Below the pieces are notes generated by a model, which had not been told where the DNA came from, did no database searches, and worked only from the letters and a program-made list of their open reading frames with translations. From positions 2,418,001-2,482,000 of the forward strand of contig NC_014145.1 of NCBI RefSeq assembly GCF_000253115.1: a DNA stretch of 64,000 nt, written 5' to 3'. The stretch is from Thiomonas arsenitoxydans (GTDB taxonomy: Bacteria > Pseudomonadota > Gammaproteobacteria > Burkholderiales > Burkholderiaceae_C). The position numbers and the translations under genes were made by a program. Positions 1 through 8,903 of this stretch are shown here, in pieces. Position 1 is the stretch's first letter; each line of letters starts with the position of its first letter.

Positions 1-1361
1 AGCATGTCGTCCTTGAGCACGTCGGTCGCATGCCCGCAGCCGACCACAGCGGGAATGCCGAGTTCACGGGCGATGATGGCGGCGTGGCAAGTGCGCCCCC
101 CGCGGTTGGTGACGATGGCCGAGGCCTTTTTCATCACCGGCTCCCAGTTCGGGTCGGTCATGTCGGTAACCAGCACATCACCCGCCTGAACGAGGTGCAT
201 ATCGGTGATGGAATGCACCACCCGCACCGGTCCGGCGCCGATTTTCTGGCCGATGGCACGACCCGTGACCAGCACGGCACCCTTGCCCTTCAGGGTGTAG
301 CGCTGTTCGGTACGCGTGTGTCCGTTGGACTTCACCGTCTCGGGGCGAGCCTGCAGGATGTAGAGGTGGCCGTCGATGCCGTCCTTGCCCCACTCGATGT
401 CCATCGGACGCTGGTAATGCGCCTCGATGGTCATGGCAAAGCGCGCCAGCTCCTGCGCCTCGGCGTCAGTCAGGCAGTAGCGGTTGCGCAGTTCGGACGG
501 AGTGTCGACCGTCTGCACCAGATGCGGCGAACCCGCGGGTGCAAACTCCATACGAATCAGTTTAGAGCCAAGATTGCGGCGGATCACCGCCTCCTTGCCC
601 GCCTTGAGCGTGGGCTTGAACACGTAAAACTCATCAGGATTCACCGCCCCCTGCACCACCGTCTCGCCCAAGCCGTAGGACGCGGTGATGAACACCACAT
701 CCGGAAAGCCCGACTCGGTGTCGAGCGTGAACATCACGCCGGACACTGCCTTGTCGCTGCGCACCATGCGCTGCACACCGGCCGATAGCGCCACATCGCT
801 GTGCACAAAGCCCTTGTGCACCCGGTAGGAAATCGCGCGGTCGTTGTAGAGCGAGGCAAAGACGTGCTTGATTTTTTCCAGCACCGCGTCGATGCCGCTC
901 ACGTTCAGATAACTTTCCTGCTGCCCGGCGAATGAAGCGTCGGGCAAATCTTCCGCCGTGGCTGAAGACCGCACCGCGAACGAAGCCTCTGGATTGCCCG
1001 CAGTGAGATCGGCATAGGCGCCGCGGATGGCCTGCTCCAGATCGGCCGGGAACGGCGTTTCGATCACCCACTGGCGGATCTGCGCGCCGCAGCGCTCCAG
1101 GGCGCGCACATCGTCGGCGTCCAACTCTTTGAGCATCGTCTCGATGCGCTCCCCCAGTCCCCCGGCACGCAGGAATTGCCGGAAGGCGTGCGCCGTGGTG
1201 GCGAACCCGCCTGGAACCCGAACCCCGCTGCCGGAGAGCTGGCTGATCATTTCTCCAAGCGACGCATTCTTGCCGCCGACCTGATCGATGTCGCTCATTC
1301 GCACATCATCGAGCTGCAAAATGAGCTCATTGCCGCTGTGGGCGGTGTTTTGCTGGGTCAT
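1..1361 (-). CDS. ppsA: Phosphoenolpyruvate synthase (partial, 3' end outside window)
   Basis: PEP synthase (pyruvate, water dikinase) makes PEP from pyruvate and ATP with release of AMP and phosphate, a gluconeogenic step. The visible part is the N-terminal ATP-grasp/pyruvate-binding region from [10 protein letters not shown] onward (about 453 residues), and it reaches the phosphohistidine segment [17 protein letters not shown] near the window edge. The His of TCHA is the expected phosphoryl carrier. The start at 1361 gives the family's usual N-terminus, with [13 protein letters not shown] near residue 25. It diverges from ppsR across 139 bp, and the ppsR product is expected to phosphorylate and dephosphorylate this enzyme. 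The C-terminal PEP-binding domain lies outside the window. Confidence 0.95.
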   Translation of the reverse strand, partial: MTQQNTAHSGNELILQLDDVRMSDIDQVGGKNASLGEMISQLSGSGVRVPGGFATTAHAFRQFLRAGGLGERIETMLKELDADDVRALERCGAQIRQWVIETPFPADLEQAIRGAYADLTAGNPEASFAVRSSATAEDLPDASFAGQQESYLNVSGIDAVLEKIKHVFASLYNDRAISYRVHKGFVHSDVALSAGVQRMVRSDKAVSGVMFTLDTESGFPDVVFITASYGLGETVVQGAVNPDEFYVFKPTLKAGKEAVIRRNLGSKLIRMEFAPAGSPHLVQTVDTPSELRNRYCLTDAEAQELARFAMTIEAHYQRPMDIEWGKDGIDGHLYILQARPETVKSNGHTRTEQRYTLKGKGAVLVTGRAIGQKIGAGPVRVVHSITDMHLVQAGDVLVTDMTDPNWEPVMKKASAIVTNRGGRTCHAAIIARELGIPAVVGCGHATDVLKDDM

Positions 1362-1500
1362 GATGAAAGTCCTTCATAGAATGAAAAAACTGGGCTCGGC
1401 GTGATCGTGGCGAAAATGACAGGTCTTGTTCGAGTTGGTATCGCCGTCTTCGCAAGTCACACTGACAATGCGGCTCATTCTAGGTTTTGAACGCTGACAC

Positions 1501-2319
1501 ATGCCTAACCGCTCGGTCTTTTTCGTCTCGGACGGCACCGGAATCGCTGCCGAGACCTTCGGCAACTCTGTTCTGGCGCAATTCGACGTGCAGCCCCACC
1601 GCATTCGCCTGCCGTTTGTCGACACGGTGGAGAAAGCGGTGCATGCGGTCGAGCGCATCAACGAGGTCGAACGCGCCGAGGGCAAGCCGCCGATTGTGTT
1701 CGTCACCCTGGTGCACCCGGACGTGCTCGACATCATTCAGGGCGCACGCGCGCTGGTGCTCGACATGTTCAACAGCTTCGTGCAACCGCTCGAAGTGGCG
1801 TTCGGGGCCAAATCCAACCATCGCATCGGACGATTTTCCGATGCGGCCTACAGCCCGCAGTATCACAACCGCATCGACGCGATCAATTTTTCGCTCATGC
1901 ACGATGATGGCCAGTCCACCCGAAATCTGACCGAGGCTGAAGTCATTCTGGTGGGCGTGTCGCGTTGCGGCAAAACACCCACTTCGCTCTATCTCGCCAT
2001 GCAGCATGGCGTGAGGGCGGCGAACTATCCGCTCATTCCCGACGATTTCGAGCGCATGCGCCTGCCCGACGGGCTGAACGGTTTGCGGCACAAACTGTTC
2101 GGGCTGTCGATCACGCCCGAGCGTCTGAGCGAAATCCGCACCGAGCGGCGGCCCAACAGCCGTTACGCGGCGCTCGACAACTGCCGCTATGAAGTGAGTG
2201 AGGCGGAAAAACTCATGCGGCGCGAGGGCATCCGCTGGTTGTCGTCCACGCACAAGTCCATCGAAGAGATCGCCACCACCATCCTGCAGCAGATCCGCCC
2301 GGATCGGCTGGAATATTGA
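1501..2319 (+). CDS. ppsR: PEP synthase regulatory protein (bifunctional kinase/pyrophosphorylase, DUF299)
   Basis: 272 residues, normal for the PSRP family. These enzymes inactivate PEP synthase by ADP-dependent phosphorylation of a Thr near the catalytic His, and reactivate it by phosphate-dependent dephosphorylation. The N-terminus MPNRSVFFVSDGTGIAAE is the family signature, and a P-loop GVSRCGKT lies at residues 152-159. The ATG at 1501 gives that signature directly. It is divergent from its presumed target ppsA and is followed after 12 bp by a DegV-family gene, so the two plus-strand genes are probably one transcript. Confidence 0.95.
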   Translation: MPNRSVFFVSDGTGIAAETFGNSVLAQFDVQPHRIRLPFVDTVEKAVHAVERINEVERAEGKPPIVFVTLVHPDVLDIIQGARALVLDMFNSFVQPLEVAFGAKSNHRIGRFSDAAYSPQYHNRIDAINFSLMHDDGQSTRNLTEAEVILVGVSRCGKTPTSLYLAMQHGVRAANYPLIPDDFERMRLPDGLNGLRHKLFGLSITPERLSEIRTERRPNSRYAALDNCRYEVSEAEKLMRREGIRWLSSTHKSIEEIATTILQQIRPDRLEY

Positions 2320-2331
2320 GCGCCATCCGCC

Positions 2332-3390
2332 ATGCACGACGACGATAAAAACGCCTACCTACTGGGATTCGCCTCGACCCAACAAAAAATTCCCGAGCGC
2401 GAGGAAGCGCTGCCCATCGACCCCGACCGGGCGCAGATTCCGCTCACCGGGTTGATGGTCGATGCGGGCACCGATCTGTCGGGCACGATGGCGGCGGACC
2501 GGCGGGTGCGCATTCTGCCGCTGACCATCCAGTGGCCGGGCCGAACGCTGCTGGACAAAGGGACGGCAGAAGTCCGCACCGTTTCGCGCCAGCTCAGCCA
2601 CGAGCGCATCCGCAGCGCCGAGGTCAGCGCGCCATCCGTCGAGGCGCTGAGCTACCGCATGCACCCGCATCTGGCGCTCAACTTCGACCGGCTGCTGCTG
2701 CTGGCCACCCATCCGGCCCTGGTGGAGGCCAGCCGCAGCGTGGAGCAGATGTTCAAAGATCATCAGGACGAAATCACCCACCTGCGCCGCGAACGCCACC
2801 TCCGGCCCGACTATGCCCTGGAGGTGATCAACACCCGTTCACTGCTAAGCGGCCCGGCCCTGCAGGCGCGCCTGCTGCTGAACTCTCCCGAGATGCGCAT
2901 GGGCGATATCCCGGGTCTGCGGCGACTTGCCCAAACGCTGGCCGACCAGACCGAGGTGTGGCTGGCGCCGGGTCATCCCGCCGATGTCGCTTTCACGCTA
3001 GGGCGGCTTGAGCATCCCGATCTGTCTCCCTGGGTGCAGGCCTGCAGCACGCGGCTGACGCAAATCATGCACCGCTATCCGGTGCTGAGTTGCAAAGCCG
3101 GGGCGTTCGGTCTGGAAGCGCGGACGAGCAAGTGGAAATCGGCAGCGTCGCGGGTGATCGACGCGGCGGCGCAAGCCATCTGGACAAACGCGCTTGCGGC
3201 CCCGGTGATTCAGCTCAGCTTCGATGGCAGCATTCGCGAATTGCGCGACTGGCCCGAAATGCAAGCGCTGAAAAAAATGGCCGCTGAAAATGAAGTGAAG
3301 CTCCACGTCACCCACATGAGTCTGGGTGGCCGAGTCTGGGCCTCGGCCCAGTCGCTGTCGCTGGCGTTGCTGCGCAAGCCCGCGGGCTAA
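2332..3390 (+). CDS. DegV-family (fatty-acid-binding fold) protein
   Basis: 352 residues. The segment LMVDAGTDLSG (41-51) followed by RILPLTIQWPGRTLLDKG matches the DegV opening, and VINTRSLLSG and YPVLSCKAGAFG match later DegV blocks. DegV proteins bind fatty acids; in Gram-positive bacteria the related FakB hands them to the kinase FakA. I see no FakA/DAK-type kinase in the window. The N-terminal 35 residues are charged and probably disordered. It sits 12 bp after ppsR, and its stop is 3 bp from the stop of the convergent methyltransferase gene. The family call is fairly sure; the biological role in a betaproteobacterium is unknown. Confidence 0.75.
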   Translation: MHDDDKNAYLLGFASTQQKIPEREEALPIDPDRAQIPLTGLMVDAGTDLSGTMAADRRVRILPLTIQWPGRTLLDKGTAEVRTVSRQLSHERIRSAEVSAPSVEALSYRMHPHLALNFDRLLLLATHPALVEASRSVEQMFKDHQDEITHLRRERHLRPDYALEVINTRSLLSGPALQARLLLNSPEMRMGDIPGLRRLAQTLADQTEVWLAPGHPADVAFTLGRLEHPDLSPWVQACSTRLTQIMHRYPVLSCKAGAFGLEARTSKWKSAASRVIDAAAQAIWTNALAAPVIQLSFDGSIRELRDWPEMQALKKMAAENEVKLHVTHMSLGGRVWASAQSLSLALLRKPAG

Positions 3391-3393
3391 AAC

Positions 3394-4182
3394 CTAGCTC
3401 AGCGTCTTGCTGAACTGAGACTGCCGCACGCCCTCGTAGAGGCAGATCGCCGCCGACGCGGCGACGTTGAGCGACTCCACGCCATCGGCCTGGGGAATGC
3501 GCACCAGCGCGGAACACTTGGCGACCAGGGCATCTGAAATCCCCTGTCCTTCGTTGCCGAAGATCCAGGTCACGGGTTCCTTCAAATCGAGTTCGTACAA
3601 CACCGTGTCAGCCTGCATGTGCGTGGCATAGATCGGGCGCGGCACGATGTTGAGCACCTGCTCCCAGGGCGGATCTTCGAATACCGGAATGACGAAGTGC
3701 GCGCCCATGGCCGAGCGCAACACTTTGGGCGACCACACCCCGGCGCAACCCCGCAGCAGATACACCGCGCCGCAGCCCGATGCCGCGGCGGTGCGCAGCA
3801 TGGTGCCCACATTGCCGGCGTCCTGCACCCGATCGAGGATGAGCGCGCTGCCCGGACGGGGCTTGGACGACTTGGGACGGGCGATCAGCATGCCCACCGG
3901 CGGGCCGTTCTCCACCGCAGTGATCCAGTTGAACAGGGCCTGATGCAAGACCACTGTCTGTGTGGTGCCGACGCGCTCGACCAGCGCCGCGATTTCCGGG
4001 TCGAGCAGGCCTGTATCGGTGGTGATCAGCGGCTCGGCGGCATGGCCTGCGGCAAGCGCGGCTTCGATGAGATGAATGCCTTCGAGCCAGACCTGGCCGA
4101 GCTTGCGCACCGCGCCCGGTTCGGTGGACAGGCTGCGCAGGGTTTTGATTAGCGGGTTTTCAGCCGAGGTAATACGCTTCAC
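3394..4182 (-). CDS. TrmH/SpoU-family RNA 2'-O-ribose methyltransferase
   Basis: 262 residues. The C-terminal SPOUT domain carries [28 protein letters not shown] and [18 protein letters not shown], the three SpoU motifs for SAM binding and the knotted active site. The N-terminal [17 protein letters not shown] is the small RNA-binding domain found in such 23S rRNA or tRNA enzymes. The best start is the GTG at 4182, which gives MKRITSAEN and overlaps the rnhB stop by 4 bp (GTGA), implying translational coupling. The open frame continues upstream into rnhB, but that part is not coding. It is distinct from RlmB at 20450, and the substrate nucleotide cannot be named from sequence. Confidence 0.85.
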   Translation of the reverse strand: MKRITSAENPLIKTLRSLSTEPGAVRKLGQVWLEGIHLIEAALAAGHAAEPLITTDTGLLDPEIAALVERVGTTQTVVLHQALFNWITAVENGPPVGMLIARPKSSKPRPGSALILDRVQDAGNVGTMLRTAAASGCGAVYLLRGCAGVWSPKVLRSAMGAHFVIPVFEDPPWEQVLNIVPRPIYATHMQADTVLYELDLKEPVTWIFGNEGQGISDALVAKCSALVRIPQADGVESLNVAASAAICLYEGVRQSQFSKTLS

Positions 4183-4823
4183 GACACGACGTCCTTCAAC
4201 GTGGGAGGGCGGATAGACTGAGCCAACAGGCGGCGGATAGGGGCAAAGCTGCGGCGGTGTACGGCGCAGGGCCCCAGTGTAAGCAACGCCGCGCGGTGCG
4301 CCGCGGTGCCGTAGCCGCTGTGGCGCTCGAAACCATAACCCGGGTAGCGCTGCGCCAGCTCGGTCATCAGGCGATCGCGGTACACCTTGGCGATGATGGA
4401 AGCCGCGCTGATCGCAGGCTGCACCGCATCGCCGCCCACGATGGCGCGACAGGGCATGGCCACCTGGGGCGTCTGATTGCCATCGACGAGCAACAGGTCG
4501 ATCTTGCAGGGCAGCGCCGCCACGGCGCGCTGCATGGCCAGCAGCGTGGCTTGCAGAATATTGCGCTGATCGATTTCTTCGACCGAGCTCTCGGCGATGC
4601 TCCAAGCCAGGCTGTACGCCCGGATGTGCGCATCGAGTTCCTCGCGACGGCGAGCGCTCAGCAGCTTGGAGTCGGCCAGCCCGGCAATGGGATGGGCGGG
4701 ATCGAGCACCACGGCCGCGGCCACCACCGGCCCCGCCCACGGCCCGCGCCCGACTTCGTCGCAGCCGGCAATCAGGGCAACAGGAGCACCGTATTCTGCG
4801 GCGAATAAGGTGGCCTGCGTCAT
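4179..4823 (-). CDS. rnhB: Ribonuclease HII
   Basis: 214 residues. RNase HII removes misincorporated ribonucleotides and RNA from RNA-DNA hybrids. The catalytic opening [14 protein letters not shown] places D22 and E23. Later motifs include [19 protein letters not shown] and [20 protein letters not shown], all typical of type 2 enzymes. Its start overlaps the lpxB stop by 4 bp and its stop overlaps the GTG of the methyltransferase, so it sits inside the envelope operon. lpxB-rnhB-trmH is a common proteobacterial order. Confidence 0.95.
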   Translation of the reverse strand: MTQATLFAAEYGAPVALIAGCDEVGRGPWAGPVVAAAVVLDPAHPIAGLADSKLLSARRREELDAHIRAYSLAWSIAESSVEEIDQRNILQATLLAMQRAVAALPCKIDLLLVDGNQTPQVAMPCRAIVGGDAVQPAISAASIIAKVYRDRLMTELAQRYPGYGFERHSGYGTAAHRAALLTLGPCAVHRRSFAPIRRLLAQSIRPPTLKDVVS

Positions 4824-5971
4824 GCCGGAATCATGTCGAGAATGGCCTGCGAGGCCAGCGCGGCCGTATCGCGCCGCAAACTCAGGTGCATATCAGTAAA
4901 GCGGTCTTGCAGGTGCTGCAATTGCGCCGGGTGCTCCAGCAAGTCGCTGGCCGCATCGGCCAGGGCCAGCGGGGTGCAATCGTGCTGCAACAGCTCGGGC
5001 ACCAGACGTTTGCCTGCGAGGATGTTGGGCAGCCCGACATCGGGCAGATAACCCCGGCCCGACATCATGCGGTAAGAGAGCGCCGACATGCGATAGCCGA
5101 TCACCATGGGCCGCTTGAACAAGGCACATTCCAGCGTGGCAGTGCCACTGGCGACCAGGGCGAGATGGCAGGCTGCGAGAACGGTGTGCGACTGGCCGTC
5201 GATCAGGTGCAAGGGAAGGTCGGGATGAGCGGCCGCCGCCTGCAACACCATGGGTCGCAGGCCCGCATGAGCAATCGGCACAACCACCCGTGACATCAGG
5301 CCGCGCTGCACCAGCAAAGCGGCGGCGGCCAAAAACGGCGCGATGAGATGCTTCACCTCGGCTCGGCGACTCCCTGGCAACACGGCCAGACAACGGCCGT
5401 CTGCGGGCAGAGCCAGCGCCCGGCACGCCGCCTCGCGGTCGGGTTCCAGGGGAATGACCTCGGCCAGGGGGTGGCCGATGTAAGTCGCCTTCACGCCCGT
5501 ATCGGCATAAAGCGCGGGCTCGAAGGGAAAAATACAGAGCATGTGATCCACAGCCTGGCGAATCAGTTCGATGCGCTCGCGCCGCCACGCCCAGATGGAC
5601 GGGCTCACCAGATGCGCAACCGGTATACCCGCCTGCCGCAGGCGACGTTCCAACTGCAAATTGAAATCCGGCGCGTCCACCCCGACGAACACCGCCGGCG
5701 GTTCGGCCAGAAGGCGCCCGCGCAAACGCCGGCGCATCAGCAGCAGTTCGGGCAGGCGCGCCAGCACGTCGGCATAGCCATTCACCGCGAGCCGTTCGCT
5801 GGGCCACCAGGCATCGAAACCCGCGGCCTGCATGCGCGGCCCGCCGATGCCCACGCTGCTTAGACCAGGCGCCCGGTCGTGCAGGGCCCTGAGCAAATGC
5901 CCGGCCAGCAGATCGCCGGAAGCCTCACCAGCGACGAAGGCCAATGTCGCCGAAGCACGGGCGGTCATCAT
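4820..5971 (-). CDS. lpxB: Lipid-A-disaccharide synthase
   Basis: 383 residues. LpxB (GT19) condenses UDP-2,3-diacylglucosamine with lipid X to form the tetra-acyl disaccharide of lipid A, at the cytoplasmic membrane. It opens with [17 protein letters not shown], the family signature, and carries [17 protein letters not shown] and YIGHPLAE, the acceptor and nucleotide regions. Two adjacent ATG codons (5971, 5968) are possible starts, 4 bp after the lpxA stop. The open frame upstream in lpxA is spurious. Confidence 0.95.
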   Translation of the reverse strand: MMTARASATLAFVAGEASGDLLAGHLLRALHDRAPGLSSVGIGGPRMQAAGFDAWWPSERLAVNGYADVLARLPELLLMRRRLRGRLLAEPPAVFVGVDAPDFNLQLERRLRQAGIPVAHLVSPSIWAWRRERIELIRQAVDHMLCIFPFEPALYADTGVKATYIGHPLAEVIPLEPDREAACRALALPADGRCLAVLPGSRRAEVKHLIAPFLAAAALLVQRGLMSRVVVPIAHAGLRPMVLQAAAAHPDLPLHLIDGQSHTVLAACHLALVASGTATLECALFKRPMVIGYRMSALSYRMMSGRGYLPDVGLPNILAGKRLVPELLQHDCTPLALADAASDLLEHPAQLQHLQDRFTDMHLSLRRDTAALASQAILDMIPA

Positions 5972-5975
5972 CCGC

Positions 5976-6767
5976 TCAGGGCCGGACGATGCCACGCCCA
6001 GCCTCGGCCAGGAACGCCTGCAGCGCGTTAACCGCCTCGGCCGCCTGCGGCCGCTCGGCCAGCAGATCGGCCAGCGCGGCGCGCGCCTGCTCCAGCGACA
6101 ACCCTTGCCGATACAGCACACGGTAGGCGGCGCGCAGCGCGGCGATCTGATCGGGCGAATAGCCTCTGCGCCTCAGCCCTTCGGCATTGATGCCGTGCGG
6201 TTTGGCGGGATTGCCTGCCACCAGGGTGTAGGGCGGTACGTCCTGCAGGATGACCGAGCTGATGCCGGTCATCACATGGGCGCCGATGCGCACGAACTGA
6301 TGCACGCCGGTATAGCCGCCCAGCACGGCCCAGTCGCCCACATGAACATGGCCGGCCAGCTGCGCATTGTTGGCAAAGATGGTGTGGTGGCCCACCTGAC
6401 AGTCGTGCGCGATATGCACATAGGCCATGATCCAGTTGTCGTCTCCGACCCGGGTGATGCCGCCATCTTGTACCGTGCCGATGTGCAGGGTGCAGTATTC
6501 GCGGATCACATTGCGGTCGCCGATCTCCAGCGCCGTATCTTCGCCTTTGTATTTCTTGTCCTGCGGCTCGCCGCCGATCACGCTAAACGGATGCAGCCGG
6601 TTGTCGGCGCCAATACGGGTTCGCCCTTCGATGATGACATGCGCGCCCACGCGCGTGCCCGCACCGATGCGCACCTTGGGGCCGACCAGGGCGTAGGGGC
6701 CGATCTCGACATCGTCGGCGATTTCCGCGCCCGGATCGACCTGCGCCGTGGAATGAATCTTGGGCAT
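5976..6767 (-). CDS. lpxA: UDP-N-acetylglucosamine O-acyltransferase
   Basis: 263 residues. LpxA catalyses the first step of lipid A synthesis, moving a 3-hydroxyacyl chain from ACP to UDP-GlcNAc. The N-terminal two thirds is a left-handed beta-helix of hexapeptide repeats from [34 protein letters not shown] contains the catalytic His of the GGxTxVHQF motif. The start at 6767 gives the standard MPKIHSTA opening 8 bp after fabZ. The C-terminal helical bundle (from about residue 190) is present. Confidence 0.95.
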   Translation of the reverse strand: MPKIHSTAQVDPGAEIADDVEIGPYALVGPKVRIGAGTRVGAHVIIEGRTRIGADNRLHPFSVIGGEPQDKKYKGEDTALEIGDRNVIREYCTLHIGTVQDGGITRVGDDNWIMAYVHIAHDCQVGHHTIFANNAQLAGHVHVGDWAVLGGYTGVHQFVRIGAHVMTGISSVILQDVPPYTLVAGNPAKPHGINAEGLRRRGYSPDQIAALRAAYRVLYRQGLSLEQARAALADLLAERPQAAEAVNALQAFLAEAGRGIVRP

Positions 6768-6775
6768 GCTGGCCT

Positions 6776-7225
6776 TCAGGGCACGCTGCGCTCGGTGCAC
6801 ATCAATTCGGCCTGCGCGACCACGCGGCCCTCGACCGAAGCCTCTGCCGTGAACTTGTAGATGCCCCGCATATTGCGCGTCATCTCAACGTACAGATCGA
6901 GCCGGTCGCCCGGAATTACGGGCTGTTTGAAGCGCGCATTGTCGATGCCCACCAAGTAATACAGCGACCCCTGCGCCGGTGTTTTTCCCACCGAACCAAA
7001 CGCCAGAATGCCCGAAGCCTGCGCCAGCGCCTCAAGAATGAGCACACCAGGCATGATGGGCTTCTGCGGGAAATGACCGGTGAAAAACGGCTCGTTGAAA
7101 GTGATGTTCTTGTAGGCCTTGATGTACTTGCCATTCACTTGCTCGACCACGCGATCGACGAGCAGCATGGGGTAACGATGCGGAAGCAGTTCAAGGATTT
7201 GCGTGATGTCTTGCGTGGTCGTCAT
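6776..7225 (-). CDS. fabZ: 3-hydroxyacyl-ACP dehydratase FabZ
   Basis: 149 residues, hot-dog fold. It dehydrates 3-hydroxyacyl-ACP in fatty acid elongation and so competes with LpxA/LpxD for the same substrate, which explains the shared operon. [14 protein letters not shown] opens the fold. The catalytic pair is H51 in [10 protein letters not shown] and E65 in [12 protein letters not shown]. The ATG at 7225 overlaps the lpxD stop by 4 bp (ATGA). The long open frame running back into lpxD is not coding. Confidence 0.96.
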   Translation of the reverse strand: MTTTQDITQILELLPHRYPMLLVDRVVEQVNGKYIKAYKNITFNEPFFTGHFPQKPIMPGVLILEALAQASGILAFGSVGKTPAQGSLYYLVGIDNARFKQPVIPGDRLDLYVEMTRNMRGIYKFTAEASVEGRVVAQAELMCTERSVP

Positions 7226-8325
7226 GTCGATGGTTCTGTTTTCAAAGACTCGGTGTGTTGTTCTATATGTTGTTCCAAACGGCGGATGCGGTCTCGCAGT
7301 TGATGCAACTGGCGCACGGTCGCCGCATTGCGCTCCCAGTTGGCATGAGTGTCGAGCGGAAAAGCGCCGGTGTACATGCCCGGCTGACGCACGGAGCGCG
7401 AAACCAGCGACATGCCGCCGATGACCACGCCATCGGCAATGCTCAAATGCCCCGCAATGCCGACCCCTCCGCCGATAAAGCAGTAGGCGCCGATCTCCGC
7501 ACTGCCCGATATGCCCACGCAACCCGCCAGCGCGGTATGCGCGCCGATGCGCACGTTGTGAGCAATCTGTACCAGATTGTCGATTTTCACGCCCAAGCCG
7601 ATTTCGGTATTGTCGAGCGCACCGCGGTCGATGGTGCTGTTCGCTCCCACCTCTACATCGTCTTCCAACACGGCAATGCCGACCTGGGCGATCTTCACTC
7701 CGGCGCCGCTGGCATCCCGCGCATAACCAAAGCCATCGCTGCCGACCACCGCGCCCGACTGCAATACGCAACGCGCTCCGAGTCGACACCCCCAGGCCAC
7801 GCTACTGCGCGGATGCAGCACCGAGCCGGCGCCGATCACGGCATCGCGCCCCACGAAGCAGCCTGCCCCAATATGCGCCGCTTCCCCAATTTGCGCACCC
7901 GCCTCGATGGCCGCAAAGGCGTCCACCCGTGCAGCGGGAGAAACCTGAGCCGCAGGATCGATCTGCGCGGTGGCATGACACCCCGGCTCAAACGGCGGCT
8001 GCCGCAAGGCCCAGAACCACTGCGACAGGTGTGCGTAATACAAATAAGGATCGCGGGCGACAATCGCATTGCCCGAGCGCGGCAACGCACCGCGAAGCGA
8101 CTCGGGCAGGATGACCGCACCGGCTGCGGTCTCGGCCAGTTGCGGGCGCAGCTTGTCCCGGTTCAGGAAGGTAATGTCGGTTTCAGAGGCCGAGCCGATA
8201 GGCCGCAGGCGCTGAACGACCGCTTGCCCGTTTCCGATGAGTTCGCCGCCAAGCCGGGCTGCAATCTGCTCAAGCGTGAGGCCATCCATAGAGATGCCAG
8301 GCGTCGACACAGCCGACTGGCTCAC
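7222..8325 (-). CDS. lpxD: UDP-3-O-acylglucosamine N-acyltransferase
   Basis: 367 residues. LpxD adds the second 3-hydroxyacyl chain to UDP-3-O-acylglucosamine. The N-terminal uridine-binding domain (about 13-115) begins [17 protein letters not shown] hexapeptide beta-helix follows, with [15 protein letters not shown] carrying the catalytic His region, and a C-terminal helix ends the protein. The ATG at 8325 overlaps the skp stop by 4 bp. An internal Met at 8289 (MDGLTLEQ) is an alternative start that would drop 12 residues. Confidence 0.95.
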   Translation of the reverse strand: MSQSAVSTPGISMDGLTLEQIAARLGGELIGNGQAVVQRLRPIGSASETDITFLNRDKLRPQLAETAAGAVILPESLRGALPRSGNAIVARDPYLYYAHLSQWFWALRQPPFEPGCHATAQIDPAAQVSPAARVDAFAAIEAGAQIGEAAHIGAGCFVGRDAVIGAGSVLHPRSSVAWGCRLGARCVLQSGAVVGSDGFGYARDASGAGVKIAQVGIAVLEDDVEVGANSTIDRGALDNTEIGLGVKIDNLVQIAHNVRIGAHTALAGCVGISGSAEIGAYCFIGGGVGIAGHLSIADGVVIGGMSLVSRSVRQPGMYTGAFPLDTHANWERNAATVRQLHQLRDRIRRLEQHIEQHTESLKTEPST

Positions 8326-8888
8326 TTGCCCGACTGAGCATCCAGCGCCTTGAGCACCTTGTCGGTGATGTCGATGCGCGGATTGACGTACACCGCTTCC
8401 TGGAAAATGATGTCGTAGTGATCTTTCAGGGCGATGTCGCGCACGACCTTGTTGGCCTTGTCGAGCACCGAGGCCAGCGCTTCGTTGCGGCGGGCATTGA
8501 GGTCTTCGGAAAACTCACGCTGCTTGCGCTGGAATTCGCGGTTCATGTCCACGAGATTCTGCTGCGCCTTGATGCGATCTGCATCCGACATGACCGGACC
8601 GTTCTTTTCCAGGCTCTCGTTGGCCGCCTTGATCTTGGCCGCCATGTCCTGCAGATCCTTATCGCGCTTGGAAAACTCGGCCTCCAGCTTCTGCTGGGCC
8701 GCCTTGGCCAGGGTTGAATCTTTCAGCACCCGTTCGGTGTTGATGAAGCCGATCTTGAAGGGTGCGTTGGCCGCCGCACCAGCCGCGGGAGCCGCCGTCT
8801 GCGCCATGACAGGCGTGCTGATCAAAAACGCGGTGGCACAAACCGCGGCCAGAAGAGTGCGAGATAGAGATGGGGTGTGGAATTTCAT
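8322..8888 (-). CDS. skp: Periplasmic chaperone Skp/OmpH
   Basis: 188 residues. The signal peptide [16 protein letters not shown]...STPVMA ends at about residue 29. The mature part opens with [15 protein letters not shown], and a Lys/Glu/Gln-rich coiled coil forms the tentacles that hold unfolded outer-membrane proteins on their way to BamA. A low-complexity Ala/Pro stretch follows the signal peptide. It starts 15 bp after bamA and overlaps lpxD by 4 bp, the standard bamA-skp-lpxD arrangement. Confidence 0.93.
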   Translation of the reverse strand: MKFHTPSLSRTLLAAVCATAFLISTPVMAQTAAPAAGAAANAPFKIGFINTERVLKDSTLAKAAQQKLEAEFSKRDKDLQDMAAKIKAANESLEKNGPVMSDADRIKAQQNLVDMNREFQRKQREFSEDLNARRNEALASVLDKANKVVRDIALKDHYDIIFQEAVYVNPRIDITDKVLKALDAQSGK

Positions 8889-8903
8889 GGAAATTGTATG
8901 AGG

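Noticed and set aside
3394..4740. Single 448-residue protein joining RNase HII region and the methyltransferase
   Set aside because: The N-terminal part is the wrong frame of rnhB; the GTG at 4182 gives the normal methyltransferase length.
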